From the NCBI RefSeq assembly GCF_003986935.1, contig NZ_RJZE01000001.1, positions 1 to 64,000 on the forward strand: DNA of 64,000 nucleotides, read 5' to 3'. The DNA is from Paraburkholderia kururiensis JCM 10599 = LMG 19447. Its GTDB lineage: Bacteria > Pseudomonadota > Gammaproteobacteria > Burkholderiales > Burkholderiaceae. A program made the position numbers and the translations under genes. The notes below the pieces were generated by a model. It saw nothing but the letters and a program-made list of their open reading frames with translations, was not told the DNA's origin and did no database searches. Shown here piece by piece: positions 17,390 to 26,210 of the stretch (positions within the stretch are counted from its first letter, which is position 1; every line of letters begins with the position of its first letter).

Positions 17390-19201
17390 TTAACCCCGCG
17401 CCCCCGCAAGCCTGAATCCACCCACCGCCTGAGCGAGCCTCTCGGCCTCTTCGCGCAAGAGCGCCGCCGATGCCGCCGACTGCTCCACCAGCGCCGCATT
17501 CTGCTGCGTCGAATGATCGAGCTGCGAAAGCGCCTGGTTGACCTGACCGAGCCCGGTGCTCTGCTCGTTCGTCGCCACGCTGATTTCGCCGATCACGTTC
17601 GTGATGCCGCGCACGCCTTCCACAATCTCGTCCATCGTCGTGCCCGCGGTCTGCACGAGGCGCGAACCCGCCTCGATCTTCCCGACCGACGACTCGATCA
17701 GCGTCTTGATTTCCCGCGCCGCCTGCGCGCTGCGCTGCGCAAGCGCGCGCACTTCGCCGGCCACCACCGCGAAGCCGCGGCCGTGCTCGCTGGCGCGCGC
17801 CGCCTCCACCGCCGCATTGAGCGCGAGGATGTTGGTCTGGAAGGCGATGCCGTCGATCACGCCGATGATGTCCGCAATCTCCGTCGAGGCCTGGGTGATC
17901 TGGTTCATCGTGGAAACCACTTCGCTCACCACCTGGCCGCCGCGCATCGCGACACCGGAGGCCGATGCCGCGAGCTGGCTCATCTGCGCCACCGCATCTG
18001 CGGAGTTGCGTGCGGTGCCCGCAATCTCTTCGAGTGCGGCAGCGGTTTGCTCGAGGCTCGACGCGGTGTGCTCGGTACGGCTCGACAGATCCTGGTTGCC
18101 CTGCGCAATCTCCGAACTGGCCACGCGCACCGACTCGCTACTCTCGCGAATCTGCAACAGCGTCGTGCTGATTTTTCCGGTGAACAGGTTGAAGGCGCGC
18201 GCGATCTGCGCGGCTTCGTCGTTACCCTCTGCGGGCAGGCGCTTCGAGAGATCGCCGCTGCCGCTGCTCACGTCGTTGAGCGCGTCGCGCACGAGCAGGA
18301 TGCGCCGGAACGCAGCATTCGTGAGCGCGCCCACCAGCGCCGCCGCCACCAGCACGACGACGACGATGCAGGCGAGCGTCGTGGCGGCCACGGCGCGCAT
18401 GCCAGCCGTCACGTCCGACTTGTCGAGCGCGAGCACGAGGCGCCAGTCGGTGCCGGCAATCGGCTCGGCGCGCAGCAGCTTCGTTGCGCCGTCGATGGTC
18501 ACTTCGATGGGCGCGTCGGCCGACTGCAGCGAATCGAGCGCCTGGGCCGTGAGGTCCGGCGAAAGATCCGTGGCGGGCTTCATGATGAGGTCGGTCTTGC
18601 CGAGGGCCAGCAGATTGCCGCTCTTGTCGACGAGAAACGCCGAACTGGCCGGCGTGGGATGAATGGCGGCCACGATGCCGCTCACGCCCTCCAGCAGCAC
18701 GCCCGCAGCGATGGCGCCTTTCATCGAACCGTCACGCATGACGGGCGCAACGAACGAGAACGTGGGCTTGCCCGTCACGGCATCGCGATAGATGCTGGTC
18801 ACGATGGGATGGCCCGCGGCCACCACCTGCTTGTACCAGGGCCGCGCCGTGGGATCGTAGCCGGCCGGCAGCGGCGTGGGCGAGTAAGCCGTCTTGTCGG
18901 CCAGACCCAGCGTCACCGCAATGAAACCGCCGGACTGCATGACGAGCCGCAGGGACGGCATCGGGTCGCCCTCGCCCACGGGCACGGCGTCGGCCAGCAC
19001 GCCAATCTGCTTCGCGCGGCTTGCGATCCATTGGTCGATGGCGAGCGCCTGGCCTGCGAGCGTCGACTTCAGGTTCTCGTTGATGGTCTCGTCGTTGTGC
19101 TGCTTGACCACGACATAGACAAGACCGCCGGTGACAATGAGCGCCGTGGCGACGATAGCGACACAGGTCGCGAGAATACGCGCTCGGATCGATGCAAGCA
19201 T
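17390..19201 (-). CDS. Methyl-accepting chemotaxis protein with dCache sensor
   Basis: The 603-residue receptor has a membrane segment at about 9-31, a periplasmic dCache domain to about residue 270, and a second membrane segment near 275-300. A HAMP domain and the signalling hairpin follow, with the tip [20 protein letters not shown]. The dCache carries most of the amino-acid sensing motif: Tyr115, Arg120, Trp122, Tyr123, Tyr138 and Asp140. The second motif Asp appears replaced by Gly167. The start at 19201 has AAAGGAA upstream and removes a 67-residue unsupported extension. A sigma-28 promoter lies 70-95 bases ahead and a terminator follows, so this looks like a single-gene flagellar-regulon unit. 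Confidence 0.9.
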   Translation of the reverse strand: MLASIRARILATCVAIVATALIVTGGLVYVVVKQHNDETINENLKSTLAGQALAIDQWIASRAKQIGVLADAVPVGEGDPMPSLRLVMQSGGFIAVTLGLADKTAYSPTPLPAGYDPTARPWYKQVVAAGHPIVTSIYRDAVTGKPTFSFVAPVMRDGSMKGAIAAGVLLEGVSGIVAAIHPTPASSAFLVDKSGNLLALGKTDLIMKPATDLSPDLTAQALDSLQSADAPIEVTIDGATKLLRAEPIAGTDWRLVLALDKSDVTAGMRAVAATTLACIVVVVLVAAALVGALTNAAFRRILLVRDALNDVSSGSGDLSKRLPAEGNDEAAQIARAFNLFTGKISTTLLQIRESSESVRVASSEIAQGNQDLSSRTEHTASSLEQTAAALEEIAGTARNSADAVAQMSQLAASASGVAMRGGQVVSEVVSTMNQITQASTEIADIIGVIDGIAFQTNILALNAAVEAARASEHGRGFAVVAGEVRALAQRSAQAAREIKTLIESSVGKIEAGSRLVQTAGTTMDEIVEGVRGITNVIGEISVATNEQSTGLGQVNQALSQLDHSTQQNAALVEQSAASAALLREEAERLAQAVGGFRLAGARG

Positions 19202-19269
19202 GCTGAGTTTTTCCTTTCTTATTCGTGACGATGGGTGACTGACTTCCGGAAAAAAGATCTCCGGACGGT

Positions 19270-19296
19270 TTATCGGCACGAAGGGGAAAAACTTGT
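19270..19296 (-). promoter_or_regulatory. Flagellar sigma-28 (FliA) promoter for the dCache chemoreceptor
   Basis: Read leftward the sequence is ACAAGTTT, eleven bases, then GCCGATAA. The -10 matches the enterobacterial FliA consensus at all eight bases, the -35 at six of eight, and the spacing is exact. The start codon lies about 60 bases beyond the expected transcription start. This ties the receptor to the motility regulon. Confidence 0.75.
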
Positions 19297-19346
19297 GTAT
19301 CGAACCAGTGTTGGGTCGATGTAATGCGGCTCGCGAAACGCGCTGA

Positions 19347-20912
19347 TTAAGCGACCACTGGGTTGCCGCTCTCCACCTTGAAAGCGCCCACCGTGAGCGC
19401 AAGCTGGTTCGCCTGTTCGTGCAGGGAGCCCGCTGCGGCAGCGGCCTCTTCCACCAGCGCCGCGTTCTGCTGCGTCACCTGGTCCATCTGGCCCATGGCC
19501 TGGTTGATCTGCTCAATGCCAAGGCTCTGCTCTTCGCTCGCCGCCGTGATGTTGCCCATGATGTCGGTCACACGCTGCACGCTGTGCAGGATTTCGTCCA
19601 TCGTCGCACCAGCCTGGGCGACCAGTTCGCCCCCCATATCCACGTTGGCCACCGACCCGCCAATCAGGTCTTTGATTTCCCGCGCCGCTGCCGCTGAGCG
19701 TTGCGCCAGGTTGCGCACTTCGCCCGCCACAACGGCGAAGCCGCGTCCGTCTTCGCCCGCGCGTGCCGCTTCCACTGCCGCGTTCAGCGCGAGGATGTTG
19801 GTCTGAAAAGCGATGCCGTCGATGACGCCGATGATGTCCACCATCTTGCCCGCCGACACCTTGATGTCGTTCATCGTATCCACCACCTGCCGAACCACGG
19901 TGCCGCCCTTCACCGCGACCTCGGACGCGGACCGCGCCAGATGATCGGCCTGCCGTGCGTTGTCGGCGTTCTGCCTGACAGTGCTGGTGAGCTGCTCCAT
20001 GGACGCCACCGTTTCTTCGAGCGAACTCGCCTGCTCTTCCGTGCGTGAAGACAGATCGAGGTTGCCGTTCGCGATCTGGCTCGACGCAGAGGCGATCGTG
20101 TCCGCGCCGTGATGCACCTTGCGCACGATCTGCTTGAGGCTTTCGTTCATGTCCTTGAGCGAGTGCAGCAACTGGCCGGTCTCGTCGTTCGTTCTTACTT
20201 CGATGTGGCTCGTAAGATCGCCCGAGGCCACGGTACGCGCCACGCGCACCGCCTCGCCCAACGGATGCGTAATTGACCGCGTAATGGCCCACGCGAAGCC
20301 AATGCCCATCAAGACAGCCGCCACGCCCAGTTCGACCATCAGATGCCGTGCCGAGTCGATGTCTTGCCGGCCACGCTCGGCACTCGCTTTGACGAGTCTG
20401 GTCTGCCAGTCGACCATGTCTTTGATGTGCGACTGGAGCGTATCCAGCGCGGGCAGCGTTGCGCCGTTCAACGTCGCGGTAGCTTCGTCGCGTTTGCCGT
20501 CTTTGAGCTGCTGCGCGACCTCGCTGAAAGACTTCACGTAGGCGACGCGCGCAGCAGTGGTCTCTTCGAGCTGCGCCTTCTCTTCGGGACTTTCGGCGAG
20601 CTTGCCGAGCGTACTCAGTGCATCGGTAATCGCCTTCTTGTTGCCTTCGATACGCTCGTATATCGCGGCAACTTTGCTCGCGTCCGTCGTGACGAACAGC
20701 TCCATGGTGCTGCGAGCGTTCGCACGTGTCAGCACATCGATGGTGTGGGCCGCGTCGGCCTTGACCCATTCGGTGCCTACCAGCCTGTCGTTGATATTGC
20801 CGATGCCCGTCAGCCGAACGAGTCCCACCACGATCAAAGCCGTCATGAGCAACAGGACAAAGCCGAAGCCCGCGCCAAGGCGCACTCCGATTCTCATATT
20901 TCCCAGATACAT
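19347..20912 (-). CDS. Methyl-accepting chemotaxis protein with four-helix-bundle sensor
   Basis: The 521-residue receptor has a first membrane segment at about 12-32, a periplasmic helical bundle of the Tar/Tsr type to about residue 190, and a second membrane segment near 190-210. HAMP and the signalling domain follow, with the tip [28 protein letters not shown] interrupted nowhere. No C-terminal CheR-binding pentapeptide is visible. It lies 145 bases upstream of the dCache receptor on the same strand but the intervening sigma-28 promoter suggests separate transcription. The ligand is unknown. Confidence 0.9.
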   Translation of the reverse strand: MYLGNMRIGVRLGAGFGFVLLLMTALIVVGLVRLTGIGNINDRLVGTEWVKADAAHTIDVLTRANARSTMELFVTTDASKVAAIYERIEGNKKAITDALSTLGKLAESPEEKAQLEETTAARVAYVKSFSEVAQQLKDGKRDEATATLNGATLPALDTLQSHIKDMVDWQTRLVKASAERGRQDIDSARHLMVELGVAAVLMGIGFAWAITRSITHPLGEAVRVARTVASGDLTSHIEVRTNDETGQLLHSLKDMNESLKQIVRKVHHGADTIASASSQIANGNLDLSSRTEEQASSLEETVASMEQLTSTVRQNADNARQADHLARSASEVAVKGGTVVRQVVDTMNDIKVSAGKMVDIIGVIDGIAFQTNILALNAAVEAARAGEDGRGFAVVAGEVRNLAQRSAAAAREIKDLIGGSVANVDMGGELVAQAGATMDEILHSVQRVTDIMGNITAASEEQSLGIEQINQAMGQMDQVTQQNAALVEEAAAAAGSLHEQANQLALTVGAFKVESGNPVVA

Positions 20913-21308
20913 GCTAAATTCCGCCGTAGTTTCGAAGATGTTCTGTCCGTTTCGCGTCCGGATCTTATCTTGCGATATCGATATTGGATCCGCTTTCCTG
21001 CGTCAAATCTTTATGCTTCATGAGTCAAGGCAGCGAAGTGTTCCGCACTGGATTATTTCAGCCAGAAAACCCGGGCGATTGACTTGAATCAAGCAACACC
21101 CCGCGCTCCAACGTTCGGGCTCAATGGTCGCAGGGCCGTGGATCAGGCGCGATTTTAAATGTCTGGCGCCATTTCAGTTGCCGCTGCGCGCCGCTGCATA
21201 TCGCCACTTTAAAACGATATCGTCCTGAAAAAATAATCCGTTATTGCATTGCACGGCCCTCAAGTTTGAACACAGCCAGCCGTTATTCACGGCTTCAATA
21301 AAGCGGTG
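20913..21308. other. AT-richer intergenic region upstream of the chemoreceptor
   Basis: No gene is supported here. Read leftward, TAAAGATT (21006-21013), a 12-base spacer and GCGGATCC (20986-20993) resemble a degenerate sigma-28 promoter for the chemoreceptor starting at 20912, with spacing one base too long. A 10-base palindrome ACGATATCGT lies at 21214-21223. The composition is clearly richer in A and T than the flanking genes. Confidence 0.35.
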
Positions 21309-21448
21309 ACGATCGCCTTTTCCAGGTGATCGAAGGCATCGCCTTCCAGCCCCATATTCTCGCGCTCAATACAGCCGTTGAAACCGCGTGCGCCGGCTAG
21401 CAGGTCAACGTGGCGATGAGCCAGATGGCCGACAGTTACGCGGCGTAA
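21309..21448 (+). pseudogene. Remnant of a chemoreceptor signalling domain
   Basis: The frame from about 21309 reads VIEGIAFQPHILALNTAVE followed by TACAG and a TAG stop at 21398. It matches the invariant chemoreceptor tip ([23 protein letters not shown]) with scattered substitutions. Directly after, the same frame gives QVNVAMSQMADSYAA and a TAA at 21446. This resembles the later receptor segment ([19 protein letters not shown]), as if the part between had been deleted. There is no start, sensor or HAMP sequence. It faces away from the two intact receptors, so it is a decayed third copy. Confidence 0.7.
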
Positions 21449-21494
21449 TCGTCCTGCGCGCACGAATGGGAGCAGGCCCACGCCAGTCCATATG

Positions 21495-21523
21495 TTGATT
21501 CGGAAACAATCATTTCCTATAAT
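21495..21523 (+). promoter_or_regulatory. Sigma-70 promoter of the TetR gene with operator filling its spacer
   Basis: TTGATT (21495-21500), a 17-base spacer and TATAAT (21518-21523) make a strong promoter. The spacer is almost completely occupied by GGAAACAATCATTTCC (21502-21517). This is an imperfect version of the perfect palindrome found before the neighbouring hydrolase gene. Transcription should start at or within a few bases of the ATG at 21530, so the mRNA is leaderless or nearly so. Autorepression by the TetR protein is the simplest reading. Confidence 0.7.
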
Positions 21524-21529
21524 CGCCGC

Positions 21530-22150
21530 ATGACTTCCCCGTCCCCTTCCCCCACTGCCTCGCGCGGCCCCGGCCGTCCGCGCGAATTCGACATGGACAC
21601 GGTGCTCGACGGCGCCGTGCGCGTCTTTCGCGAGCGCGGTTATCACGCCACCTCCGTGGGCGACCTCAGCGAGGCGACCGGACTCACCGCGGGCAGTCTT
21701 TACAAGGCATTCGGCGACAAGCGCGGCGTTTTCCTCGCGGCCTTCGCGCACTACGTAGAGGCACGCAATGCCGGGCTGCGCAGGCTGCTCGACCGGCAAC
21801 CGAGCGGGTACGAGAAGATTCGCGCGGTGTTGCACTTCTACGCGCAGTCGTCGCACGGCAGCGAAGGCCGGCGCGGTTGCCTCGTCGTTTCCAGTGCCAC
21901 GGCGCTCGCCACCTTCGACGATGAAATTGCGGCACAGGTCGAGGCCGCCATGCGGCGCAGCGAAGACCTGCTGCGCCAGTTGCTCCGGCAGGGGCAGGAA
22001 GACGGCTCGGTCGCGCAGGATACCGACGTGACCGCCATGGCGCGCGTGCTGCTTGCCGTGCTCCAGGGCTTCCGGTTGATCGGCAAGTCGGGGCGCACGC
22101 GCAACGACATGATGGCGGCAGCCGATCAGGCGCTGAAGCTGTTGGCCTGA
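21530..22150 (+). CDS. TetR/AcrR-family transcriptional repressor
   Basis: The 206-residue protein has a TetR helix-turn-helix at about residues 20-65 (GAVRVFRERGYHATSVGDL and TAGSLYKAFGDKRGVFLAAF) and a helical C-terminal ligand domain. A short proline- and serine-rich tail precedes it. No Shine-Dalgarno sequence stands before the ATG, in keeping with a leaderless message. Matched palindromes before this gene and before the alpha/beta hydrolase 77 bases downstream indicate that it controls both. Confidence 0.88.
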   Translation: MTSPSPSPTASRGPGRPREFDMDTVLDGAVRVFRERGYHATSVGDLSEATGLTAGSLYKAFGDKRGVFLAAFAHYVEARNAGLRRLLDRQPSGYEKIRAVLHFYAQSSHGSEGRRGCLVVSSATALATFDDEIAAQVEAAMRRSEDLLRQLLRQGQEDGSVAQDTDVTAMARVLLAVLQGFRLIGKSGRTRNDMMAAADQALKLLA

Positions 22151-22161
22151 AATTTTTTTAC

Positions 22162-22190
22162 CTTATTTGGAAATGTTCATTTCCTATACA
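22162..22190 (+). promoter_or_regulatory. Hydrolase promoter with perfect palindromic operator
   Basis: GGAAATGTTCATTTCC (22169-22184) is a perfect 7-base inverted repeat around TT and abuts TATACA (22185-22190), a plausible -10. The -35 region (CTTATT at 22162-22167) is weak. The placement of the palindrome directly against the -10 is identical to that in the TetR promoter. Confidence 0.65.
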
Positions 22191-22226
22191 GAAGCACCAC
22201 TCACGCAACCATCAGGAGAGTCCATC

Positions 22227-23141
22227 ATGTCTACCTCAGCGCGTATGGTCGACCCCGGTCCTGCTTCGCTGCCGGATACACAGCTCGATGGGTTCGAGCA
22301 TCGCTTCGAAATGGTCGACGGCATCCGGCTTCATTACGTCACCGGCGGCAAGGTGGATGGCGAGACGGTCGTCCTGCTCGCGGGTTATCCGCAAAGCTGG
22401 TTCGCATGGCGCAAGGTCATGCCGCTGCTGGCCGCGCGCTACAGAGTCGTCGCGCCGGATCTGCCGGGCCAGGGCGACTCCGATCGTCCGCTCGATGGCT
22501 ACGACACGCAAACACTCGCCACGAGATTGCACGCGCGGCTTCGCAAGCTCGACGTGCAGCGCTGCTACCTCGCGGCACACGACGTGGGCGCGTGGGTCGC
22601 GTATCCCTATGCCGCGCTATTCGGCGACACAGTCATGCGTCTTGCGCTGCTGGATGCCGGCATTCCCGGCATCACGCTGCCCGACGCCCTGCCCATTGCA
22701 CCCGAGCGCGCGTGGCGCACTTGGCACTTCGCGTTTCATGCCATACCGGACCTGCCGGAGTTGCTGATCGAAGGAAAAGAGCGCGCCTACCTCGACTGGT
22801 TTCTGCGCCGCAAGACTGCAAACCCGCAGACGTTTTCCGAAGCCGACATGGACGAATATGCGCGCGTCTTTACGCGTGAAGGCGGCTTGCGTGCGGGGCT
22901 CGCCTACTATCGCGCGGCGGATGAATCGGCACGCCAGAATCGCGCACTCAGTGCGAAAGGCAAGCTGCAGATGCCCGTGCTCGCACTGAGCGCCGATCAG
23001 GGCTCCATTCCGAACATGGCTGCTCCGCTCGAAGCCTGTGCCGCGAACGTAGAGGGCGTGACCATCGGACATTGCGGGCACTTCCTGCCCGAAGAGCAGC
23101 CCGCGGCCGTTGCCTCGGAACTCACGCACTTCTTCGCGTAG
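22227..23141 (+). CDS. Alpha/beta hydrolase, epoxide hydrolase or dehalogenase-like
   Basis: The 304-residue enzyme has the alpha/beta hydrolase fold: the oxyanion strand VVLLAGYPQSWFAW, PDLPGQGDSDRP, a nucleophile elbow with aspartate rather than serine (AAHDVGAWVAYPYA) and the catalytic histidine in GHCGHFLPEEQP near the C-terminus. An aspartate nucleophile is typical of epoxide hydrolases and haloalkane or haloacetate dehalogenases. AGGAG stands eight bases before the ATG. It is paired with the upstream TetR regulator, suggesting induction by its own xenobiotic or lipid-type substrate. Confidence 0.82.
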   Translation: MSTSARMVDPGPASLPDTQLDGFEHRFEMVDGIRLHYVTGGKVDGETVVLLAGYPQSWFAWRKVMPLLAARYRVVAPDLPGQGDSDRPLDGYDTQTLATRLHARLRKLDVQRCYLAAHDVGAWVAYPYAALFGDTVMRLALLDAGIPGITLPDALPIAPERAWRTWHFAFHAIPDLPELLIEGKERAYLDWFLRRKTANPQTFSEADMDEYARVFTREGGLRAGLAYYRAADESARQNRALSAKGKLQMPVLALSADQGSIPNMAAPLEACAANVEGVTIGHCGHFLPEEQPAAVASELTHFFA

Positions 23142-23179
23142 CTGGAGAAGACGCGGAAGGGGGAAGAGACGGAGAGGAA

Positions 23180-23205
23180 GAGGAGGAGGAGGAGGAGGAG
23201 GAGGA
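23180..23205 (+). repeat. Pure AGG triplet tract
   Basis: About eight and a half tandem AGG units lie between the hydrolase stop and the cyo terminator, following a longer purine-only stretch from about 23150. Such homopurine tracts can slip during replication or form triplex structures. It is noncoding as far as can be seen. Confidence 0.7.
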
Positions 23206-23239
23206 AAAAACCGGAGAGCCTTCTACAAAGGCCCTCCGG
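23205..23239 (-). terminator. Intrinsic terminator of the cyo operon
   Basis: Read leftward, CCGGAGGGCC and GGCTCTCCGG form a near-perfect 10-base-pair stem with a 9-base loop (23211-23239), followed by TTTTTT at 23210-23205. It lies 12 bases past the cyoD stop. Confidence 0.8.
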
Positions 23240-23250
23240 TTGCGATGCGC

Positions 23251-23583
23251 TTATCGCGACATCATATTGACGCTGACGTTGTGCATCACCCACATCGTGC
23301 CGAACACAAGGATGACTGCAGTAAGCACCGTGTAGCTGAACGCCATTACGTTCCAGCGCTGACCCGACGACGCGTTCATGTGCAGGAAGAACACGAGGTG
23401 CACGACGATCTGCACCAGCGCGAGCCCCGCAAGCGCGATCAGCGCGCTATGGGCGGGCAGAGCGCCCTTCATGACGATGCCGAACGCTCCTGCCGTGAGC
23501 AACACCGAGAGCACGAACCCGGCAACGTAGCTGCCGAAGCTGCCGTGCCCGCCTTCCGTATGAGCCGAATGCGAATGAGCCAT
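23251..23583 (-). CDS. cyoD: Cytochrome bo3 quinol oxidase subunit IV
   Basis: The 110-residue protein has three membrane segments (about 22-40, 48-66 and 81-102) after a His-rich N-terminus (HSHSAHTEGGHGSF). The conserved HLVFFLHMNASSGQRWN between segments two and three is typical of CyoD. It assists assembly of the copper site in CyoB. It follows cyoC directly, with its start next to the cyoC stop, and is the last gene before the terminator. No cyoE heme O synthase gene follows, unlike in E. coli. Confidence 0.93.
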   Translation of the reverse strand: MAHSHSAHTEGGHGSFGSYVAGFVLSVLLTAGAFGIVMKGALPAHSALIALAGLALVQIVVHLVFFLHMNASSGQRWNVMAFSYTVLTAVILVFGTMWVMHNVSVNMMSR

Positions 23584-24192
23584 TTAAAGTACGCTCGCGA
23601 GATAGACAAAGGTGAAAACGCAGATCCAGACGATGTCGAGGAAGTGCCAGAAAAGGCTCAGGCACGTAAGACGCCGGATCTCCCGCTCGTTCAGCGTGGG
23701 CCGCGAAATGACCTGCACGGCGAGCACCACCATCCACACGAGGCCCATGAACACGTGCAGGCCGTGCGTGCCGACCAGCGTGAAGAACGACGACAGGAAC
23801 GCGCTGCGGCCCGGTCCGTTGCCTTCGGCGATCAGCGCGGAAAACTCGCGCATTTCCATGCCGAGAAACGCGAGGCCCAGCACGAACGTGACGGCGAGCC
23901 AGCCCAGCACCGCGCCGCGTTGCTGCTTGTGCGCGCCCAGCATCGCGAAGCCGTAGGTGATGCTGCTCAACAGGAGCGCGGCCGTTTCCAGCGCAACGCC
24001 CGAAATGTCGAACAGGTCCTTGCCGCTCGGGCCGCCCGCAAACTGCTGCGACGACACGGCAAACACCGCGAACAGCGACGCGAAGATGACGCAGTCCGTC
24101 ATCAGGTACAGCCAGAAGCCGAACACCGAGTGTGACGGCGGATGGTCGGCGGCCAGATCGTGCGCGCCGTTGACAAGCGTGTTGTGTGCCAT
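23584..24192 (-). CDS. cyoC: Cytochrome bo3 quinol oxidase subunit III
   Basis: The 202-residue protein has five predicted membrane segments and the heme-copper oxidase subunit III motifs FGFWLYLMTDCVIFASLFA, FVLGLAFLGMEMREF and LVGTHGLHVFMGL. It packs against CyoB in the inner membrane and stabilises the oxidase. Spacing to cyoB is two bases, so the genes are one transcript. Confidence 0.95.
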   Translation of the reverse strand: MAHNTLVNGAHDLAADHPPSHSVFGFWLYLMTDCVIFASLFAVFAVSSQQFAGGPSGKDLFDISGVALETAALLLSSITYGFAMLGAHKQQRGAVLGWLAVTFVLGLAFLGMEMREFSALIAEGNGPGRSAFLSSFFTLVGTHGLHVFMGLVWMVVLAVQVISRPTLNEREIRRLTCLSLFWHFLDIVWICVFTFVYLASVL

Positions 24193-24194
24193 GC

Positions 24195-26207
24195 TCAGGC
24201 CTCCACGGATTCGGGCACGAGGCCGCGTTCTTCACCTTCCGCACGGCGGCGGATTTCATCTTCGATCTCGCGAACCTTTGCCGCGGGAATGATGTAGCCG
24301 TCGTTGTCGCCGAAGCTGTGAATGATGACGGTTGCCGCCACTGCGACGAGCGACGCGATCACGAGCCACCAGATGTGCCACACCAGCGCGAAGCCGAGTG
24401 CGAGGCTGAACACGGCGACGAAGAAGCCCGCGCCCGTGTTTGACGGCATGTGGATGTCGCGATACGACGACGCCTTGACGCCGAGGCCATGCCCCGTTTC
24501 CTTCATGTGGGCAAACGCATCCAGTTCACGCACCGTCGGGATCACCGCGAAGTTGTAGACCGGCGGCGGCGACGACGTGGCCCATTCGAGCGTGCGGCCA
24601 TTCCACGGGTCACCCGTCGCGTCGCGATAGTCGGGACGGTTGCGGTTGCGCACGGCGAGCACGACCTGCGCAATCTGATGCAGCACGCCGATAGCCACGA
24701 GCACCACGCCGAACGCCGCTGCGATCAGCCACGGATGCCATGCGGGATTGTCGTAGTGGTTGAGGCGTCGCGTCATGCCCATGAAGCCCAGCACGTAGAG
24801 CGGCATGAACGAGGCATAGAAGCCCGTGAACCAGAACCAGAACGCGCGCTTGCCGAGCTTCTCGTCCAGCTTGAAGCCGAAGGCCTTCGGGAACCAGTAA
24901 TGGAAGCCGGCAAGGTAACCGAACACCACGCCGCCAATAATCGCGTTATGGAAGTGCGCGATCAGGAACAGGCTGTTGTGCAGCACGAAGTCCGCGCCCG
25001 GAATCGCCATCATCACGCCGGTCATGCCGCCGATGGTGAAGGTGATCATGAAGCCGATGGTCCACAGCACGGGCGTGGTGAACTCGATACGCCCGCGGTA
25101 CATCGTGAAGAGCCAGTTGAAGATCTTCACGCCCGTTGGAATCGCGATGATCATCGTCATGATGCCGAAGAACGCGTTCACGTCGGCGCCGGAACCCATC
25201 GTGAAGAAGTGGTGCAGCCACACGAGGAACGAGAGCACCATGATCACGCACGTGGCGTACACCATCGTGCGATAGCCGAAGAGCGGCTTCTTCGCGAACG
25301 TGGCGATCACCTCGGAGTAGATGCCGAACGCGGGCAGCACAAGGATGTACACCTCGGGGTGGCCCCACGCCCAGATCAGGTTCAGGTACATCATGGCGTT
25401 GCCGCCGCCATCGTTCGTAAAGAAGTGCATGCCGAGGTAGCGGTCCAGACCCAGCAGCGCAAGCGCGACGGTCAGAATCGGGAACGTCGCCATGATCAGC
25501 ACGTTCGAGCACAGCGCCGTCCACGTGAACACGGGCATCTTCATGAACGTCATGCCGGGCGCGCGCATGCGCACGATGGTCACGAAGAAGTTGATGCCGG
25601 TGAGCAGCGTGCCCACACCTGAAAGCTGCAAGCTCCACAGGTAGTAATCCACGCCCACGCCGGGGCTGAACTGCAGCTCCGACAACGGCGGATACGCGAG
25701 CCAGCCCGTCTGTGCGAATTCACCGATCACGAGCGAGACGTTGATCAGGATGGCGGCCACCGCCGTCATCCAGAAGCTCAGCGAGTTGATGAACGGGAAG
25801 GCCACGTCGCGCGCGCCGATCTGCAGCGGCACGATCAGGTTGAAGAGGCCCACCATCAGCGCCATCGCCATGAAGAAGATCATGATGACGCCGTGCGCCG
25901 TGAACACCTGATCGTAGTGATGCGGCGGCAGATAGCCCGGCGAATGATAGGCGAGCGCCAGTTGCAGACGCATCATCACGGCATCCGCGAAGCCGCGCAG
26001 CAGCATGAGCGTGGCCACGATGATGTACATGATGCCGAGCTTCTTGTGGTCCACCGTGGTGATCCACTCGGTCCACAGCCATGTCCATTTTTTGGTGATG
26101 GTGAGCGCAGCCAGCACCACGATCACCGCAAGGCCCATGAAGGCGCCTGCACCCATGATGATGGGCTGATCGAACGGGATCGCCTCGAGCGTGAGTTTTC
26201 CGAACAT
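24195..26207 (-). CDS. cyoB: Cytochrome bo3 quinol oxidase subunit I
   Basis: The 670-residue catalytic subunit has about fifteen membrane segments. Ligands and channel motifs are all present: the low-spin heme histidine in TAHGVIMIF, the copper-site [17 protein letters not shown] with its cross-linked Tyr, the HH pair in WLHHFFTMG and the heme histidines in [14 protein letters not shown]. It reduces oxygen to water with electrons from ubiquinol and pumps protons. The gene sits between cyoA and cyoC with gaps of three and two bases. Confidence 0.97.
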   Translation of the reverse strand: MFGKLTLEAIPFDQPIIMGAGAFMGLAVIVVLAALTITKKWTWLWTEWITTVDHKKLGIMYIIVATLMLLRGFADAVMMRLQLALAYHSPGYLPPHHYDQVFTAHGVIMIFFMAMALMVGLFNLIVPLQIGARDVAFPFINSLSFWMTAVAAILINVSLVIGEFAQTGWLAYPPLSELQFSPGVGVDYYLWSLQLSGVGTLLTGINFFVTIVRMRAPGMTFMKMPVFTWTALCSNVLIMATFPILTVALALLGLDRYLGMHFFTNDGGGNAMMYLNLIWAWGHPEVYILVLPAFGIYSEVIATFAKKPLFGYRTMVYATCVIMVLSFLVWLHHFFTMGSGADVNAFFGIMTMIIAIPTGVKIFNWLFTMYRGRIEFTTPVLWTIGFMITFTIGGMTGVMMAIPGADFVLHNSLFLIAHFHNAIIGGVVFGYLAGFHYWFPKAFGFKLDEKLGKRAFWFWFTGFYASFMPLYVLGFMGMTRRLNHYDNPAWHPWLIAAAFGVVLVAIGVLHQIAQVVLAVRNRNRPDYRDATGDPWNGRTLEWATSSPPPVYNFAVIPTVRELDAFAHMKETGHGLGVKASSYRDIHMPSNTGAGFFVAVFSLALGFALVWHIWWLVIASLVAVAATVIIHSFGDNDGYIIPAAKVREIEDEIRRRAEGEERGLVPESVEA

Positions 26208-26210
26208 GCT

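Noticed and set aside
17378..19228. A 616-codon open frame on the plus strand opposite the chemoreceptor
   Set aside because: Its product is Arg- and His-rich with no family features, and it mirrors the GC-rich codon pattern of the real gene on the other strand.
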